Shown one piece after another: positions 7,817 through 16,717 of a stretch of DNA of 64,000 nucleotides. The stretch is from the NCBI RefSeq assembly GCF_008123965.1, contig NZ_VSTH01000038.1, forward strand, positions 48,499 to 112,498, read 5' to 3'. Made by a program: the position numbers and the translations under genes. Positions within the stretch are counted from its first letter, which is position 1. Each line of letters begins with the position of its first letter. Under the pieces are notes generated by a model. It was not told where the DNA came from. It made no database searches and was given only the letters and a program-made list of their open reading frames with translations. This DNA comes from Bradyrhizobium hipponense (lineage in GTDB: Bacteria; Pseudomonadota; Alphaproteobacteria; Rhizobiales; Xanthobacteraceae).

Positions 7817-10143
7817 GGCCGGCGCCAAAGCCCGGATTTCTGCTGGTCGCGCGACGCGAGTGCCGCTGGCTGTTTCACGATCGCGTGGCGCTTCTGCTCA
7901 TCTTCGGCGTGCCGCTGTTCGCCTTCGTGGTGCTTACGACGGTGTTCAGCCATCCGGTCATTCGCGGGCTCGGCGTGACGATCGTCGACGAGGACAAGTC
8001 GGACGCCTCGCGGGCCCTGGTGGAATATGTCGCGGCGTCTCCGAGCCTGAAAATCGTCGACCGCTCGGGGACGCTGTCTACGGCGGTGCAGGACATACGT
8101 TCGGGCAGGTCGATCTCGGCCGTCTACATCCCGCCGGATTTCGAGCGCGACCTGGAGGCTGCGCGCCGCCCGCAGATCGTCGGATTTTACAACCAGCAGT
8201 TCTTGACTCCCTCCGGCATCGCATCCTCGGGTCTGAGCGATTCACTTTCCGCCGCGGCAGCCGTGGCCGCTCCCGCCAGTCGCGCGGCACCTGCGCCGGC
8301 GTCCCTGGGAGCGCTCAAGGCGGAGACCATGGCGCTCGTCAATCCGCAGAAGAACTACGCGCAGTTCCTGCTGCGCGCGCTCCTGCCGACCATCATCCAC
8401 ATTGTGATTACCCTTGCCGCCGGCTATTCCGTCGGCTCCGAATTCCGCCGCCGCGACGCGCGGGCCTGGCTCGAAAGTGCCGGCGGCGATCCCCTTGTCG
8501 CGCTGGCCGGCAAGCTCGCGCCGCTGTTCTGCCTCTTCATTTTGATCATGCTGGCCGAGCCGCTGTTCCTGGAGGGCGTGCTGGAGATTCCCTTCAAGGG
8601 CGACCTGCCGTTGATGATCGCTGCGGCCTCGCTGCTGATCGTCGCCTATCTGTCGCTCGGCGCCCTGCTCCAGCTTCTGGCCGGCGATCTCGCCACCGGA
8701 CTCGGGCTTGCGGGCCTCATTGCCTCGCCCGCATTCGGCTATGCCGGCGTCGGCTTTCCCACCATCGGCATGAATGCCTTTGCGCAGACATGGAGCGCGA
8801 TCCTGCCGCTTCGCTGGTACATGGCCGTCCTGCTGGGACAAGCCGCGCGGGGATTGCCGGTCGCGGATTCCGCTATTCCCTTCGAGGCGCTTGCGGGTTT
8901 GGCGTTGCTCTTTGCCGGCCTGGCGTGGATGCGCATGGCGAACGTCACCCGCAAGGGCTGGTTTGCAATAGCGCGGCCTGACGAGCCATCCGAAGCCATC
9001 TCCACACCGCGCGGCGTCGGCGGCGCCTTCGTGGCGGAGTGGCGGCGCGTGCTGGGAACGCGGGGCGCCTTCGCTCTGCTGTTTCTCGCTCCCCTGGTCT
9101 ACGGCATCTACTATCCGCAGCCCTATCTGAACCAGATCCTTCGCAAGCTTCCGATTGCGGTCGTCGATAACGATCTCAGCGATCTCAGCCGACAGATCGT
9201 CGAGACGCTGGATGCGAGCGGCGCATTGAGCGTGACGGTTCGCGCCCGAACGCTCGCCGAGGCGCGCAGCGCGATCGATCGCGGGCAGGCCTTTGCCGCC
9301 GTCGAGATCCCGCCCGACACCGAACGCGACGTGCTCAAGGGCATCACCGCCCACATACCCGTCTATGCGGACGCAACCTATCTGTTCATCTTCAGATCGA
9401 GCGCCAGCGGGGTCGCCACCGCCATCGGAACCTTGACGTCCGAGCTCGTTTCGCGCGGCGCGCGCTCGGATGGGAGCCTCGTCAAGGCGAAGCTCGCGAC
9501 GTCGAGCCCGGCCGACGTGCTGCTGCAGCCGATCTTCAACCCGGTGGGCGGCTATGCGAGCTACGTCGTTCCGGCGGCCTTCATCCTGATCCTGCAGCAG
9601 ACCCTGCTGATCGGCGCGGCCATGCTGACCGGCACCGCGCTGGCGAGCGGAGGCGCAGCCTTTGCCGGCGTGCTCGGCCGCGGCATCGCGCATCTGACCG
9701 TCTACCTTCCTGCGCTCGCGCTCTACGCCATCGTGCTGCCCCGCATCTACGGTTTTTCGGCACTCGGCCATCTTCCGCAGATCCTCGCGCTCGCGAGTGT
9801 CTTTCTGCTGGCAACCAGCTTCATGGGTCAGGCCGTCGGGGCCTGGTTCACACGACCGGAGAACGCAACCATCCTGCTGCTGGCGACGAGCCTGCCGCAG
9901 TTCTTCATGGCCGGCTTCGCGTGGCCGCGCGAAGCGATTCCGGAGGTGGCCCTTGCGTTCGGCCGGCTATTCCCGGCCGACTCCGCGATCGACGGCCTCG
10001 TGCGCATCAACCAGCTCGGCGCCGGCATCTGGGAGGTTGCGCATGACTGGCTCGCATTGTGGTGCCTCGTGCTTGGCTACTTCGCGCTCGCGGTGATCTC
10101 GGCATTTGCCGTCAAGCGGAGACAGGGACATGCCCAACCTTAG
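7813..10143 (+). CDS. double ABC-2 type permease (two fused half-transporters)
   Basis: Membrane protein of 776 aa made of two tandem ABC-2 permease modules (PF12698-like). Each begins with a helix near a WR/ER anchor (residues about 10-45 and 405-430), followed by a large periplasmic domain (LGVTIVDEDKSDASRALVEYV; IAVVDNDLSDLSRQIVETL) and five to six membrane segments. The repeated VxDxDxSxxSR motif shows internal duplication. Such fused permeases are normally paired with an ABC ATPase; none is encoded next to it or elsewhere in the window. It starts at the ATGA overlap with the upstream HlyD gene and ends inside the next HlyD gene, so all three form one operon. Confidence 0.88.
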   Translation: MRPAPKPGFLLVARRECRWLFHDRVALLLIFGVPLFAFVVLTTVFSHPVIRGLGVTIVDEDKSDASRALVEYVAASPSLKIVDRSGTLSTAVQDIRSGRSISAVYIPPDFERDLEAARRPQIVGFYNQQFLTPSGIASSGLSDSLSAAAAVAAPASRAAPAPASLGALKAETMALVNPQKNYAQFLLRALLPTIIHIVITLAAGYSVGSEFRRRDARAWLESAGGDPLVALAGKLAPLFCLFILIMLAEPLFLEGVLEIPFKGDLPLMIAAASLLIVAYLSLGALLQLLAGDLATGLGLAGLIASPAFGYAGVGFPTIGMNAFAQTWSAILPLRWYMAVLLGQAARGLPVADSAIPFEALAGLALLFAGLAWMRMANVTRKGWFAIARPDEPSEAISTPRGVGGAFVAEWRRVLGTRGAFALLFLAPLVYGIYYPQPYLNQILRKLPIAVVDNDLSDLSRQIVETLDASGALSVTVRARTLAEARSAIDRGQAFAAVEIPPDTERDVLKGITAHIPVYADATYLFIFRSSASGVATAIGTLTSELVSRGARSDGSLVKAKLATSSPADVLLQPIFNPVGGYASYVVPAAFILILQQTLLIGAAMLTGTALASGGAAFAGVLGRGIAHLTVYLPALALYAIVLPRIYGFSALGHLPQILALASVFLLATSFMGQAVGAWFTRPENATILLLATSLPQFFMAGFAWPREAIPEVALAFGRLFPADSAIDGLVRINQLGAGIWEVAHDWLALWCLVLGYFALAVISAFAVKRRQGHAQP

Positions 10144-11104
10144 ACCGGCCGCCTTCGTCGCGATTCCGCTCGCGCTGGTCGCGGCGGGCGCGCTGCTCTA
10201 CGTCATACGCCACTCGGCACCGCCGGCAGCCATCGTCGGCGTCGTGCGCGCGACCGAGATCAGGGTCGAGCCGGAGGTCAACGGCCAGTTGGTCTCGATC
10301 GCGGTCGAGAAGGGTGCCTCTGTGAAGGCCAGCGACGTCGTGGCGCGGCTCTCGGCGATCGAGTTGACGGCGCAGGCGGACCAGGCGCGTGCGGCACTCG
10401 CGTCCGCCGTCGCAAACCGCAACAACGTCTATGCCGGCGTCCGCCGCGAGCAGGTCGACTCGCTGAAAGCCGCCATCGACAAGGCCAGCGCCCGCCTCGA
10501 CTTCGTGCAGGCCCAACTCACCAGGACCAGTACGCTGGCGCGCCAGAGCTTCGAATCCCAGCAGTCGCTCGACCAGGCCGAGAACGACGTTGCCAGCGCG
10601 CGCGCCGACGTGGCCGAGGCCCAGGCCAATTACGATGCGGCCGTGGCGGGCCCGACCCGGGAAGAGCGCGCGATCGCCGACGCGCAGGTGCAGGCCGCGG
10701 CCGCCGCTGTCACCGTGCTCGAGCGCCGCCTCGACAAGATGGTGTTGCGCGCGTCGGCCGACGGCGTGGTCAGCGTCATCGCCGCCGAGGTCGGCGAAAA
10801 TGTTCGCGCGGGCCAGCCGATCCTGATGGTCGAGGTTGCGGGCAGGCAATGGCTCTCATTCAACGTACGTGAGGACCATCTCGATCGTCTCGCGATGGGA
10901 GAAACAGCGACCGTGATGCGGAACGGCGCCAATAGCGCGACCAAGGCGGTCATCACCGAGCTGCGGCCGCTCGGCGTGTTTGCCACCTGGCAGGCAGAGC
11001 GGGTGATTGGCGATCATGACCGCAACACGCTGCGCCTGCGCCTCGACCCGCAGGGGGAGGCGGCAGGCCTTGAGCCGGGCATGACCGTCTGGATCGTGAA
11101 GTAG
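10130..11104 (+). CDS. second HlyD-family membrane fusion protein
   Basis: Adaptor of 324 aa with an N-terminal anchor (AAFVAIPLALVAAGALLYVI), lipoyl-like half VRATEIRVEPEVNGQLVSIAVEKGASV, a coiled-coil hairpin at about 75-195, second half VLRASADGVVSVIAAEVGENVRAGQPILMVEV and a barrel ending GLEPGMTVWIVK. It differs clearly from the first HlyD protein, so this is not a recent duplicate. ATG 10130 follows GGAGACAGGGAC and lies inside the 3' end of the permease gene (14-nt overlap). Two adaptors flanking one permease suggest either a hetero-oligomeric adaptor ring or use at two steps. Confidence 0.87.
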   Translation: MPNLRPAAFVAIPLALVAAGALLYVIRHSAPPAAIVGVVRATEIRVEPEVNGQLVSIAVEKGASVKASDVVARLSAIELTAQADQARAALASAVANRNNVYAGVRREQVDSLKAAIDKASARLDFVQAQLTRTSTLARQSFESQQSLDQAENDVASARADVAEAQANYDAAVAGPTREERAIADAQVQAAAAAVTVLERRLDKMVLRASADGVVSVIAAEVGENVRAGQPILMVEVAGRQWLSFNVREDHLDRLAMGETATVMRNGANSATKAVITELRPLGVFATWQAERVIGDHDRNTLRLRLDPQGEAAGLEPGMTVWIVK

Positions 11105-11198
11105 CACCGAGCGTCGAAATCCGCATTCAGACCGCAGACGCAACATCACGGTCTCGCAGGTTTGCATCCAGAAAAAACTCGTTTTCAAGGATTCGTTC

Positions 11199-13391
11199 TT
11201 AGACCGACTTTGCGGCAAAACCGTTAGGAAGCAGTGATCGTGCCTGCTCGGCGTCTATGCTGTCTTCGCGCTTCTTATTGATTAAATTCAACAGATGGGC
11301 CGCTGCCCTCGCGTCAGATAGTGCTCGATGGTGATTCTCGAGCTCGATCCCGTAGATCGCGCATAATTTCCCGAGCCCGTACGATTTATGCCCGGGATAT
11401 CGACGCCGCATTCCCACGCAAGTGCACAGCTTCGGAAAGCGGAAGCGCCGTTCGAGCCGTTCGTATTCGTAAGACAGGAAAACGTAGTCGAAGTTCACGT
11501 TGTGGGCGACGAAGATGCCGTCGCCCATGAACGCCATAAAACTGTCGGCCACTTCGTGGAACATAGGCGCGTCCCGGACCATCTCGTTGGTGATGCCGGT
11601 CAGTTCGACGATCTTCGCGGGGATCGGCCGCTGCGGATTGACGAGAGAGTGCCACTCGTCGACCACCTGATGGTTACGCACCTTGACCGCTCCGATTTCA
11701 GTGATGCGATCACCGGACGACCAGGCTCCCGTGGTCTCGATGTCGACAACTACGTAGTCCTGCTCAGGGTCGAACCGATAGTCCACGCGACCGATCTGGG
11801 CCGGGATGCCGGCGTTCTCCAGTTGGCCTAGACGGGTTAGTTGGTTACGGCGTATGGCGTCGCCTTCCGTCTTGACCTCGACGAATGACACCTTGCCGTC
11901 GCGCACGTGCATCAGGTCGGGGAAGCCGTCCCGCATGCCGCGGAAATCGTCGCACATCGCCCGAACAATCTCAGCCAAGCCGTCCGCGCCGGCGCCTTCG
12001 AGCAAGGCACGCAATGCGTCCATCTGCACGTGGTCCCAAGCGAAGATTCCGTTGGGCCGGCCCCATCTGGCGGTCACAGTGCGCAAGACAATCGGAAGCG
12101 CATTACCGGATCTGACCTCCGCGAGCTTGCCGTCGATCTGCGAGGCGAACCGCCGATAGAAGGTCCGGTCGCGAAGGCAATGAGGGACCCAGTCGAAACC
12201 GCTGTGAAGCTGACCGGATTCGAAGAGCTCATCCCAGAACAGCAGCCCGAACAGCGTGTGCCACAGCGTGTTCTCGGCGAAGTAGACCTGCCCGCCCTGG
12301 CGCCGCAGTATGCCGGCGACGCCCGCCTCGAGATTCCCGCGATGTAGGTCGTCGACGACGATCGTCCGTCCCGATCGCAGCAACTCGGTGCACAGACCCG
12401 TCCTCCGGCCGCCAAACTTGCGCGCGTAGAAATCCGTCGCGAAGAGGTGCTCGTCGTCGCCTTCGGGATCGTCGATCATGTCCCGCAGCAGGCTCTCAGC
12501 CGTCTCCTTATCGCCGTTCGCGTAGAGCAACCGGACGAGGCGCTCGCGGCAATCGCCCGAGCCGCCGAAACGATAGAGCCTTTCGGCCAGATCCTCGTCG
12601 CCTTGCTTCTCGAAGAACTGGCCGACCTGGCACGCGGCGCGGGCCGCAAGGTCGGCGGCGTATTCGGTTGTCCGCGAGGGTCCGTCCAGGATCGCCGCAG
12701 CCGCCGCTTGGTAGATGTCGGCGGAGCGGACCTCGATACGGTCCAGCACCCGACTGTAGTGAAAGCACGCATACGCTTCGTCGGCGTCGGCAAAGCGCGC
12801 GCTGAACGACGTCTCCCTGTTCGTGCGCAGGACGCCGAGATCGCGCAGAGCGAAGTTCTTGAGGTCGTCGGCCGTCTTCCCGAAGTAGAGATACAGCAGG
12901 AATTCGATCGGCCGCGTGTTGTCGAGCGCTATGAAGCCGCCGGCGCCGCAATGCCTCGCGGCAAGATCGAACGGGATCGCGGCGACGAAGAAGTCGGCCA
13001 GCACCGGCTTCGACCACGAAGTACGGATGTCACGGCCGAACCCCGCAGCACGGGCGCCGTCGAGAAGTGCGGTCTTCGGCAAGCAAAGGACGAAAGCGGA
13101 GTAGTCCTCAGCGCGCAGCCCGCGCGCCTGGCCACAGTCGATCAAGTCACGCGCCGCAGCTTCGAGGTCGGTGATCTCGGGATATTTGAAGAGTGCGCGA
13201 TTGAAGATCGCCCCTCGCCGGTTGACCATTCGGATGAGCAGACACTGCGTGTCCTTCGAAAGGACGCGAAAGCGCGAGGTGAACGAGCGGTGCTCGTCGG
13301 TGAGGATCTCGCCATACGTCCTCTCGACGAAGTCGAGCATTTCGACGAAATGGTCGAGATAATAGTAGACCGGCAACGTGGTAGGCTTCAT
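11199..13391 (-). CDS. FAN1-like VRR-NUC nuclease fused to DEDDh exonuclease
   Basis: 730-aa fusion. The N-terminus (LPVYYYLDHFVEMLDFVERTY) and helical/TPR part (RFGGSGDCRERLVRLLYANG, about 276-295) match FAN1, the structure-specific nuclease of interstrand-crosslink repair. Catalytic VRR-NUC residues appear as E373 (VYFAEN), D492 (GFPDL) and E505-V-K507 (FVEVK). After a short linker a DnaQ-type 3'-5' exonuclease follows: D550/E552 (VVVDIETTG), D635 (HNVNFDYVF), H688 and D693 (HHRALSDA), so both active sites look intact. ATG 13391 directly precedes the FAN1 core; ATG 13454 is in frame but only 11 nt from the LexA box and would add an unrelated leader. It diverges from dinB and is probably SOS-induced. 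Confidence 0.88.
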   Translation of the reverse strand: MKPTTLPVYYYLDHFVEMLDFVERTYGEILTDEHRSFTSRFRVLSKDTQCLLIRMVNRRGAIFNRALFKYPEITDLEAAARDLIDCGQARGLRAEDYSAFVLCLPKTALLDGARAAGFGRDIRTSWSKPVLADFFVAAIPFDLAARHCGAGGFIALDNTRPIEFLLYLYFGKTADDLKNFALRDLGVLRTNRETSFSARFADADEAYACFHYSRVLDRIEVRSADIYQAAAAAILDGPSRTTEYAADLAARAACQVGQFFEKQGDEDLAERLYRFGGSGDCRERLVRLLYANGDKETAESLLRDMIDDPEGDDEHLFATDFYARKFGGRRTGLCTELLRSGRTIVVDDLHRGNLEAGVAGILRRQGGQVYFAENTLWHTLFGLLFWDELFESGQLHSGFDWVPHCLRDRTFYRRFASQIDGKLAEVRSGNALPIVLRTVTARWGRPNGIFAWDHVQMDALRALLEGAGADGLAEIVRAMCDDFRGMRDGFPDLMHVRDGKVSFVEVKTEGDAIRRNQLTRLGQLENAGIPAQIGRVDYRFDPEQDYVVVDIETTGAWSSGDRITEIGAVKVRNHQVVDEWHSLVNPQRPIPAKIVELTGITNEMVRDAPMFHEVADSFMAFMGDGIFVAHNVNFDYVFLSYEYERLERRFRFPKLCTCVGMRRRYPGHKSYGLGKLCAIYGIELENHHRALSDARAAAHLLNLINKKREDSIDAEQARSLLPNGFAAKSV

Positions 13392-13465
13392 TTGACGCGC
13401 GCCGGGTTCCCAACTGTTTGGGTCAACGAATCTGTCCTCAACGACCAGCCGCATACGGTTTTATC

Positions 13466-13480
13466 GTTCCTTTTTTGTTC
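13466..13480. promoter_or_regulatory. LexA (SOS) box GTTC-N7-GTTC
   Basis: The sequence GTTCCTTTTTTGTTC matches exactly the direct-repeat LexA operator of alphaproteobacteria (GTTC, seven bases, GTTC). It lies between the divergent FAN1-exonuclease gene (ATG 13391, 75 bp away) and dinB (ATG 13530, 50 bp away). Pol IV genes are standard LexA targets, which supports function. Confidence 0.85.
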
Positions 13481-13529
13481 TGATAGCTCTATTTGTCAAG
13501 GCGGAGCGGCGAAGGACGGACCCGTAGAG

Positions 13530-14633
13530 ATGGACGCACCGGCCCAAGGCCGCCCCGACGCCGGCCTTTCCCACCGCAAGATCATCCACATCGACATGGA
13601 CGCCTTCTACGCGTCGGTCGAGCAGCGGGACAATCCGGACTTGCGGGGCAAGCCGGTCGCGGTCGGCGGCTCGGCGGAACGCGGCGTGGTAGCGGCGGCA
13701 AGCTACGAGGCCCGCAAGTTCGGAGTCCGCTCTGCGATGGCGTCCGTCACCGCCAAGAGGCAGTGTCCGGACCTGATCTTCGTGAAACCGCGCTTCGAGG
13801 TCTACAAGGCGATCAGCCGGCAAATCCGCGACATCTTCGCGGAGCACACGCCGATCATCGAACCGCTGTCGCTGGACGAGGCCTATCTCGACGTCACCGA
13901 AAACCTGCAGGGCATCCCCCTCGCCCGCGACTTCGCCCTGCGGATCCGCGAGAAGATCAAGGCCGAGACGGGCCTCAACGCTTCGGCCGGCATCAGCTAC
14001 AACAAGTTTCTGGCGAAGCGCGCTTCGGATCACAGGAAGCCGAACGGCCAGTACGTCATCTCTCCGGAGACGGGGGCCGCATTCGTGGAGTCGCTGCCGG
14101 TCGACAAATTCCACGGCATCGGACCGGCGACGAGCGCGAAGATGAACGGCCTCGGCATCTTCACCGGAATGGACATCCGCAACCAGACGCTCGAATTCAT
14201 GAACGCAAACTTCGGCAAGTCCGGCGCCTATTACTACTGGATCTCGCGCGGCGTCGACGATCGTCCCGTCCGCGCCAACCGCATCCGCAAGTCCATCGGC
14301 GCCGAGAACACGTTCTCGGTGGACCTCACGACATTCGACGCGATGGCGGCCGAGCTCCGGCCACTGATCGACAAGGTCTGGCGCCACTGTGAGAGCACCG
14401 GCAACCGGGGACGGACCGTGACGCTCAAGGTCAAGTTCTTCGATTTCGAGATCATCACCCGCAGCAGGTCCGTCGTGACGCCGGTTCCGAGCCGGGACGA
14501 TCTCGAAAGCCTAGCCGTCGGCCTGCTGCAGGCCGAGATGCCGATGCCTAAGTCCGTGCGGCTACTGGGGGTCTCGCTTTCATCGCTGCAGGCTAGTGAT
14601 CTAGCCGAGCCGCAGCTGGATCTGCCGATCTGA
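13530..14633 (+). CDS. dinB: DNA polymerase IV (Y-family translesion polymerase)
   Basis: Error-prone Y-family polymerase that copies past damaged template. 367 aa: palm motif IIHIDMDAFYASVEQRDNP with the first metal Asp and steric-gate FY, VAVGGSAERGVVAAASYEARKFGVRSAM, the second metal pair in EPLSLDEAYLDVT, the helix-hairpin-helix region FHGIGPATSAKMNGLGI, and a little-finger domain to the end. The C-terminus (QLDLPI) lacks a long beta-clamp tail. The start at 13530 follows a weak site; the frame is open far upstream but that is the shadow of the FAN1 gene. The LexA box lies 50 bp upstream. Confidence 0.95.
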   Translation: MDAPAQGRPDAGLSHRKIIHIDMDAFYASVEQRDNPDLRGKPVAVGGSAERGVVAAASYEARKFGVRSAMASVTAKRQCPDLIFVKPRFEVYKAISRQIRDIFAEHTPIIEPLSLDEAYLDVTENLQGIPLARDFALRIREKIKAETGLNASAGISYNKFLAKRASDHRKPNGQYVISPETGAAFVESLPVDKFHGIGPATSAKMNGLGIFTGMDIRNQTLEFMNANFGKSGAYYYWISRGVDDRPVRANRIRKSIGAENTFSVDLTTFDAMAAELRPLIDKVWRHCESTGNRGRTVTLKVKFFDFEIITRSRSVVTPVPSRDDLESLAVGLLQAEMPMPKSVRLLGVSLSSLQASDLAEPQLDLPI

Positions 14634-14634
14634 G

Positions 14635-14757
14635 GCCATTATCAAGGCCAATGACTACCGCCTGATCGCCATGGTTCAATATCGTGATGGCGTGTTGATG
14701 ATCCGCTTTTTCGGCAGTTATGAAGACTATGACAAGGTGGACGCGGAGACGGTGTGA
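14635..14757 (+). pseudogene. higB: truncated HigB-type toxin, C-terminal remnant
   Basis: Starting one base after the dinB stop, the frame reads AIIKANDYRLIAMVQYRDG then VLMIRFFGSYEDYDKVDAETV, the conserved C-terminal 40 residues of HigB-family mRNA interferases. There is no start codon or N-terminal half (about 50-60 residues missing). Its TGA overlaps the antitoxin ATG (TGATG), the normal higBA arrangement. The exact cut at the dinB stop suggests that the repair cassette joined here by recombination and removed the toxin's front. A residual function is unlikely. Confidence 0.82.
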
Positions 14758-15131
14758 TGAAGGCAACATTGATAATTATTCAGAACCAGGCCGATCATGA
14801 GGCGGCCAAGGCGCTTGTCGGCAAGCTGATGAAATCTAACGAGGCTGTTGATCGAGCGCGCATGGTAGCGCAGGCTCGCCTGATCGAGGCGTATGAACGC
14901 GCGCGCTGGCCGCGCAAAGCGCCGCCGTTGCCCGATTTGCTGACCTATCTGGTGGAGCAACATGGTTTGACGCGCGCTGATCTTGTGCCGCTTCTGGGCA
15001 CTGCGAGTCGCGTCAGTCAGGTCATGTCCGGCAAGCGCGAATTGAGCATGACGATGGTGAAGCGTCTGCGCGAACGTTTCCATATTCCGGCGGATTTGCT
15101 GATTTCCGCGAGCGGAAGTGTTGCGGCTTAG
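14757..15131 (+). CDS. higA: HigA-type antitoxin (HTH, XRE family)
   Basis: 124 aa. The C-terminal part LTRADLVPLLGTASRVSQVMSGKRELS is a Cro/XRE helix-turn-helix of HigA type, and the N-terminal half is helical and Arg/Lys-rich. It would normally neutralise HigB and repress the operon. ATG 14757 overlaps the stop of the toxin remnant. With the toxin broken it is an orphan: it could be decaying, could be an anti-addiction gene, or could retain a regulatory role. No promoter of its own was identified, so it may be read through from dinB and thus be SOS-linked. Confidence 0.8.
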   Translation: MKATLIIIQNQADHEAAKALVGKLMKSNEAVDRARMVAQARLIEAYERARWPRKAPPLPDLLTYLVEQHGLTRADLVPLLGTASRVSQVMSGKRELSMTMVKRLRERFHIPADLLISASGSVAA

Positions 15132-15272
15132 GTCAATCGGGACCATGACTTTCGATAGGGGGCGTACTTTGCCCGGCATCTATCCGCATCCATCGGTCCG
15201 CGATTGGCTCGACGCCCAGGCGGCCGAAACGGCGCCGAAAGTTTCGCCTGACTGGACGTGCCGCGGCGCGGC

Positions 15273-15740
15273 CTATCCGACTTCAAGATCGTGGATGATC
15301 GGTTTCAGTCCGTCGAGCGTGATTTCGAGGGTCGCAAGCGTGATCGGTAGCTTGAAGCGTCGGCGCCCTGCACTTCCTGGGTTCACATAAAGCAAGCCGT
15401 CTACGGTGTTGATCTTCGGCACATGGGAGTGGCCGGAAACAATGACATCGATGCCCTCAGCTACGGGATCGACCTGCATGGTGTTGAGGTCGTGCAGAAC
15501 GTAGAACTGCCGTCCGGCGAGCCGTACGAACTCAGTCTCGGCAAATTCGGTAGCCCACTCGCCAGTATCCACGTTTCCTCTGATTGCCGTGACGGGGGCA
15601 ATTCTCCGCAGCGCGGTGATGATCTCAGGATCGCCGATGTCGCCGCCGTGAATGATGTGGTCGACATGGGCCAGCGCCCGCAGCGCCTCCGGTCTGAGAA
15701 GGCCGTGCGTATCCGAGATGATGCCGATGGTGAAGGTCAT
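15273..15740 (-). CDS. YfcE/MJ0936-type metallophosphoesterase
   Basis: Small phosphodiesterase of the calcineurin-like superfamily, 155 aa. Metal-binding motifs are all present: ISDTHG, HGGDIGD, RGNVD, LHDLN (in place of the usual GH), SGHSHVP and the C-terminal NPGSAGRRR. Family members hydrolyse model phosphodiesters; physiological substrates are mostly unknown. Start: ATG 15740 begins the fold directly, while a GTG at 15761 is also possible; neither has a strong ribosome binding site. It lies convergent to higA and upstream of ku on the same strand. Confidence 0.85.
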   Translation of the reverse strand: MTFTIGIISDTHGLLRPEALRALAHVDHIIHGGDIGDPEIITALRRIAPVTAIRGNVDTGEWATEFAETEFVRLAGRQFYVLHDLNTMQVDPVAEGIDVIVSGHSHVPKINTVDGLLYVNPGSAGRRRFKLPITLATLEITLDGLKPIIHDLEVG

Positions 15741-15820
15741 CGAAGCGTCCGGTTGAAGCACTTTATCGCGCGTTGGGCCGCGGCTTCCTGATGCACCGCG
15801 GTGCCCCGGTCATCAACCGC

Positions 15821-16717
15821 CTAAGCCGACTTCCGCCGCTGGCCCGTCGCGGGTTTCTTCGCCGCTGCTTCCTTCGCCGGCTTCTTGCCTTGGATCGGCA
15901 TCAACATCTCTTTCTGGCCCGCCGCCGCCTTGCGCGGCTTCTTGCCGGGCTTTGCTGCCTTCGCCGGCGCAGCCTCCCGACCGACGCTCTGCCGCAGAGC
16001 CTCCATCAGATCGACCACGTTTTCGCCTTTGGGCCGCTCCTTCGGGCGGATGGTCTTGCCTGCGCGCTTCTGGTTGATCAGGTCGACCAGCGCGGTCTCG
16101 TAGTGATCCTCGAACTTTTCGGGGTCGAACGTGCCCGTCCTCTGGTTGACGATGTGCCTTGCGAGGTCGAGCATGTCCTTGGTGACTTTGACGTCCTGGA
16201 TCTCGTCGAAGTACTCCTGCTCGGACCGGACCTCGTAGGGGTAGCGCAGCAGCGTACCGACGAGACCCTTCTCCAACGGCTCGAGCGCGATAATGTGCTC
16301 GCGGTTGGTGAGAACCACGCGGCCGATCGCCACCTTGTCCATATCCCGGATGGTCTCCCTGATCACCGCGAAGGCGTCGTGACCGACCTTGCCGTCGGGA
16401 CGCAGGTAGTACGGACGGATCAGATAGCGCGGATCGATGTCTGCCTTGTCGACGAACTCGTCGATCTCGATGGTCCGCGTCGACTCCAGCGCCAGCTCCT
16501 CGAGCTCCTCCTTGGTGACCTCGATGTACTGTCCTTTGTCGAGTTCGTAGCCCTTGACTATGTCCTCGTTCGCGACCTCGTCACCGGTATCGGCGTCGAC
16601 CTTGACATACTTGATCCGGTGACCGGTCGCTCGATTGAGCTGATTGAACGAGATCTTTTCGGATTCCGATGTCGCCGGGTAGAGAGCCACCGGGCAGGTG
16701 ACGAGCGACAGACGCAA
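15821..16717 (-). CDS. ku: Ku-like NHEJ protein, start region frameshifted
   Basis: Bacterial Ku homodimer that binds DNA double-strand ends and recruits LigD. The body is complete: RLSLVTCPVALYPATSESEK, FNQLNRATGHRIKYVKVD, VKGYELDKGQYIEVT, ALESTRTIEIDEFVD, a PEKFEDHYETALVDLI helix, and a Lys/Ala-rich C-terminal tail typical of rhizobial Ku. The usual N-terminus MAPRANWK is found at 16746-16723 but in another frame: one base is missing at about 16721-16723, where a Gly codon (GGC) would restore it. As read, translation could only begin at TTG 16717, losing about ten residues. It is either a sequencing error or a disabled gene. No ligD is present in the window. Confidence 0.85.
   Translation of the reverse strand: MRLSLVTCPVALYPATSESEKISFNQLNRATGHRIKYVKVDADTGDEVANEDIVKGYELDKGQYIEVTKEELEELALESTRTIEIDEFVDKADIDPRYLIRPYYLRPDGKVGHDAFAVIRETIRDMDKVAIGRVVLTNREHIIALEPLEKGLVGTLLRYPYEVRSEQEYFDEIQDVKVTKDMLDLARHIVNQRTGTFDPEKFEDHYETALVDLINQKRAGKTIRPKERPKGENVVDLMEALRQSVGREAAPAKAAKPGKKPRKAAAGQKEMLMPIQGKKPAKEAAAKKPATGQRRKSA

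Noticed and set aside
8242..9771. 509-aa minus-strand open frame inside the permease gene
   Set aside because: It is the antisense shadow of the double ABC-2 permease: composition is Arg/Gln/Ala-rich, no domain is seen, and the plus-strand frame has membrane helices and coupled neighbours.
12447..13529. Long plus-strand extension upstream of dinB
   Set aside because: It lies opposite the FAN1-exonuclease gene and crosses the LexA box; Pol IV homology begins only after ATG 13530.
13461..14387. 308-aa minus-strand frame over dinB
   Set aside because: Shadow of dinB with no motif; a start there would lie inside the LexA-box region with no ribosome binding site of its own.
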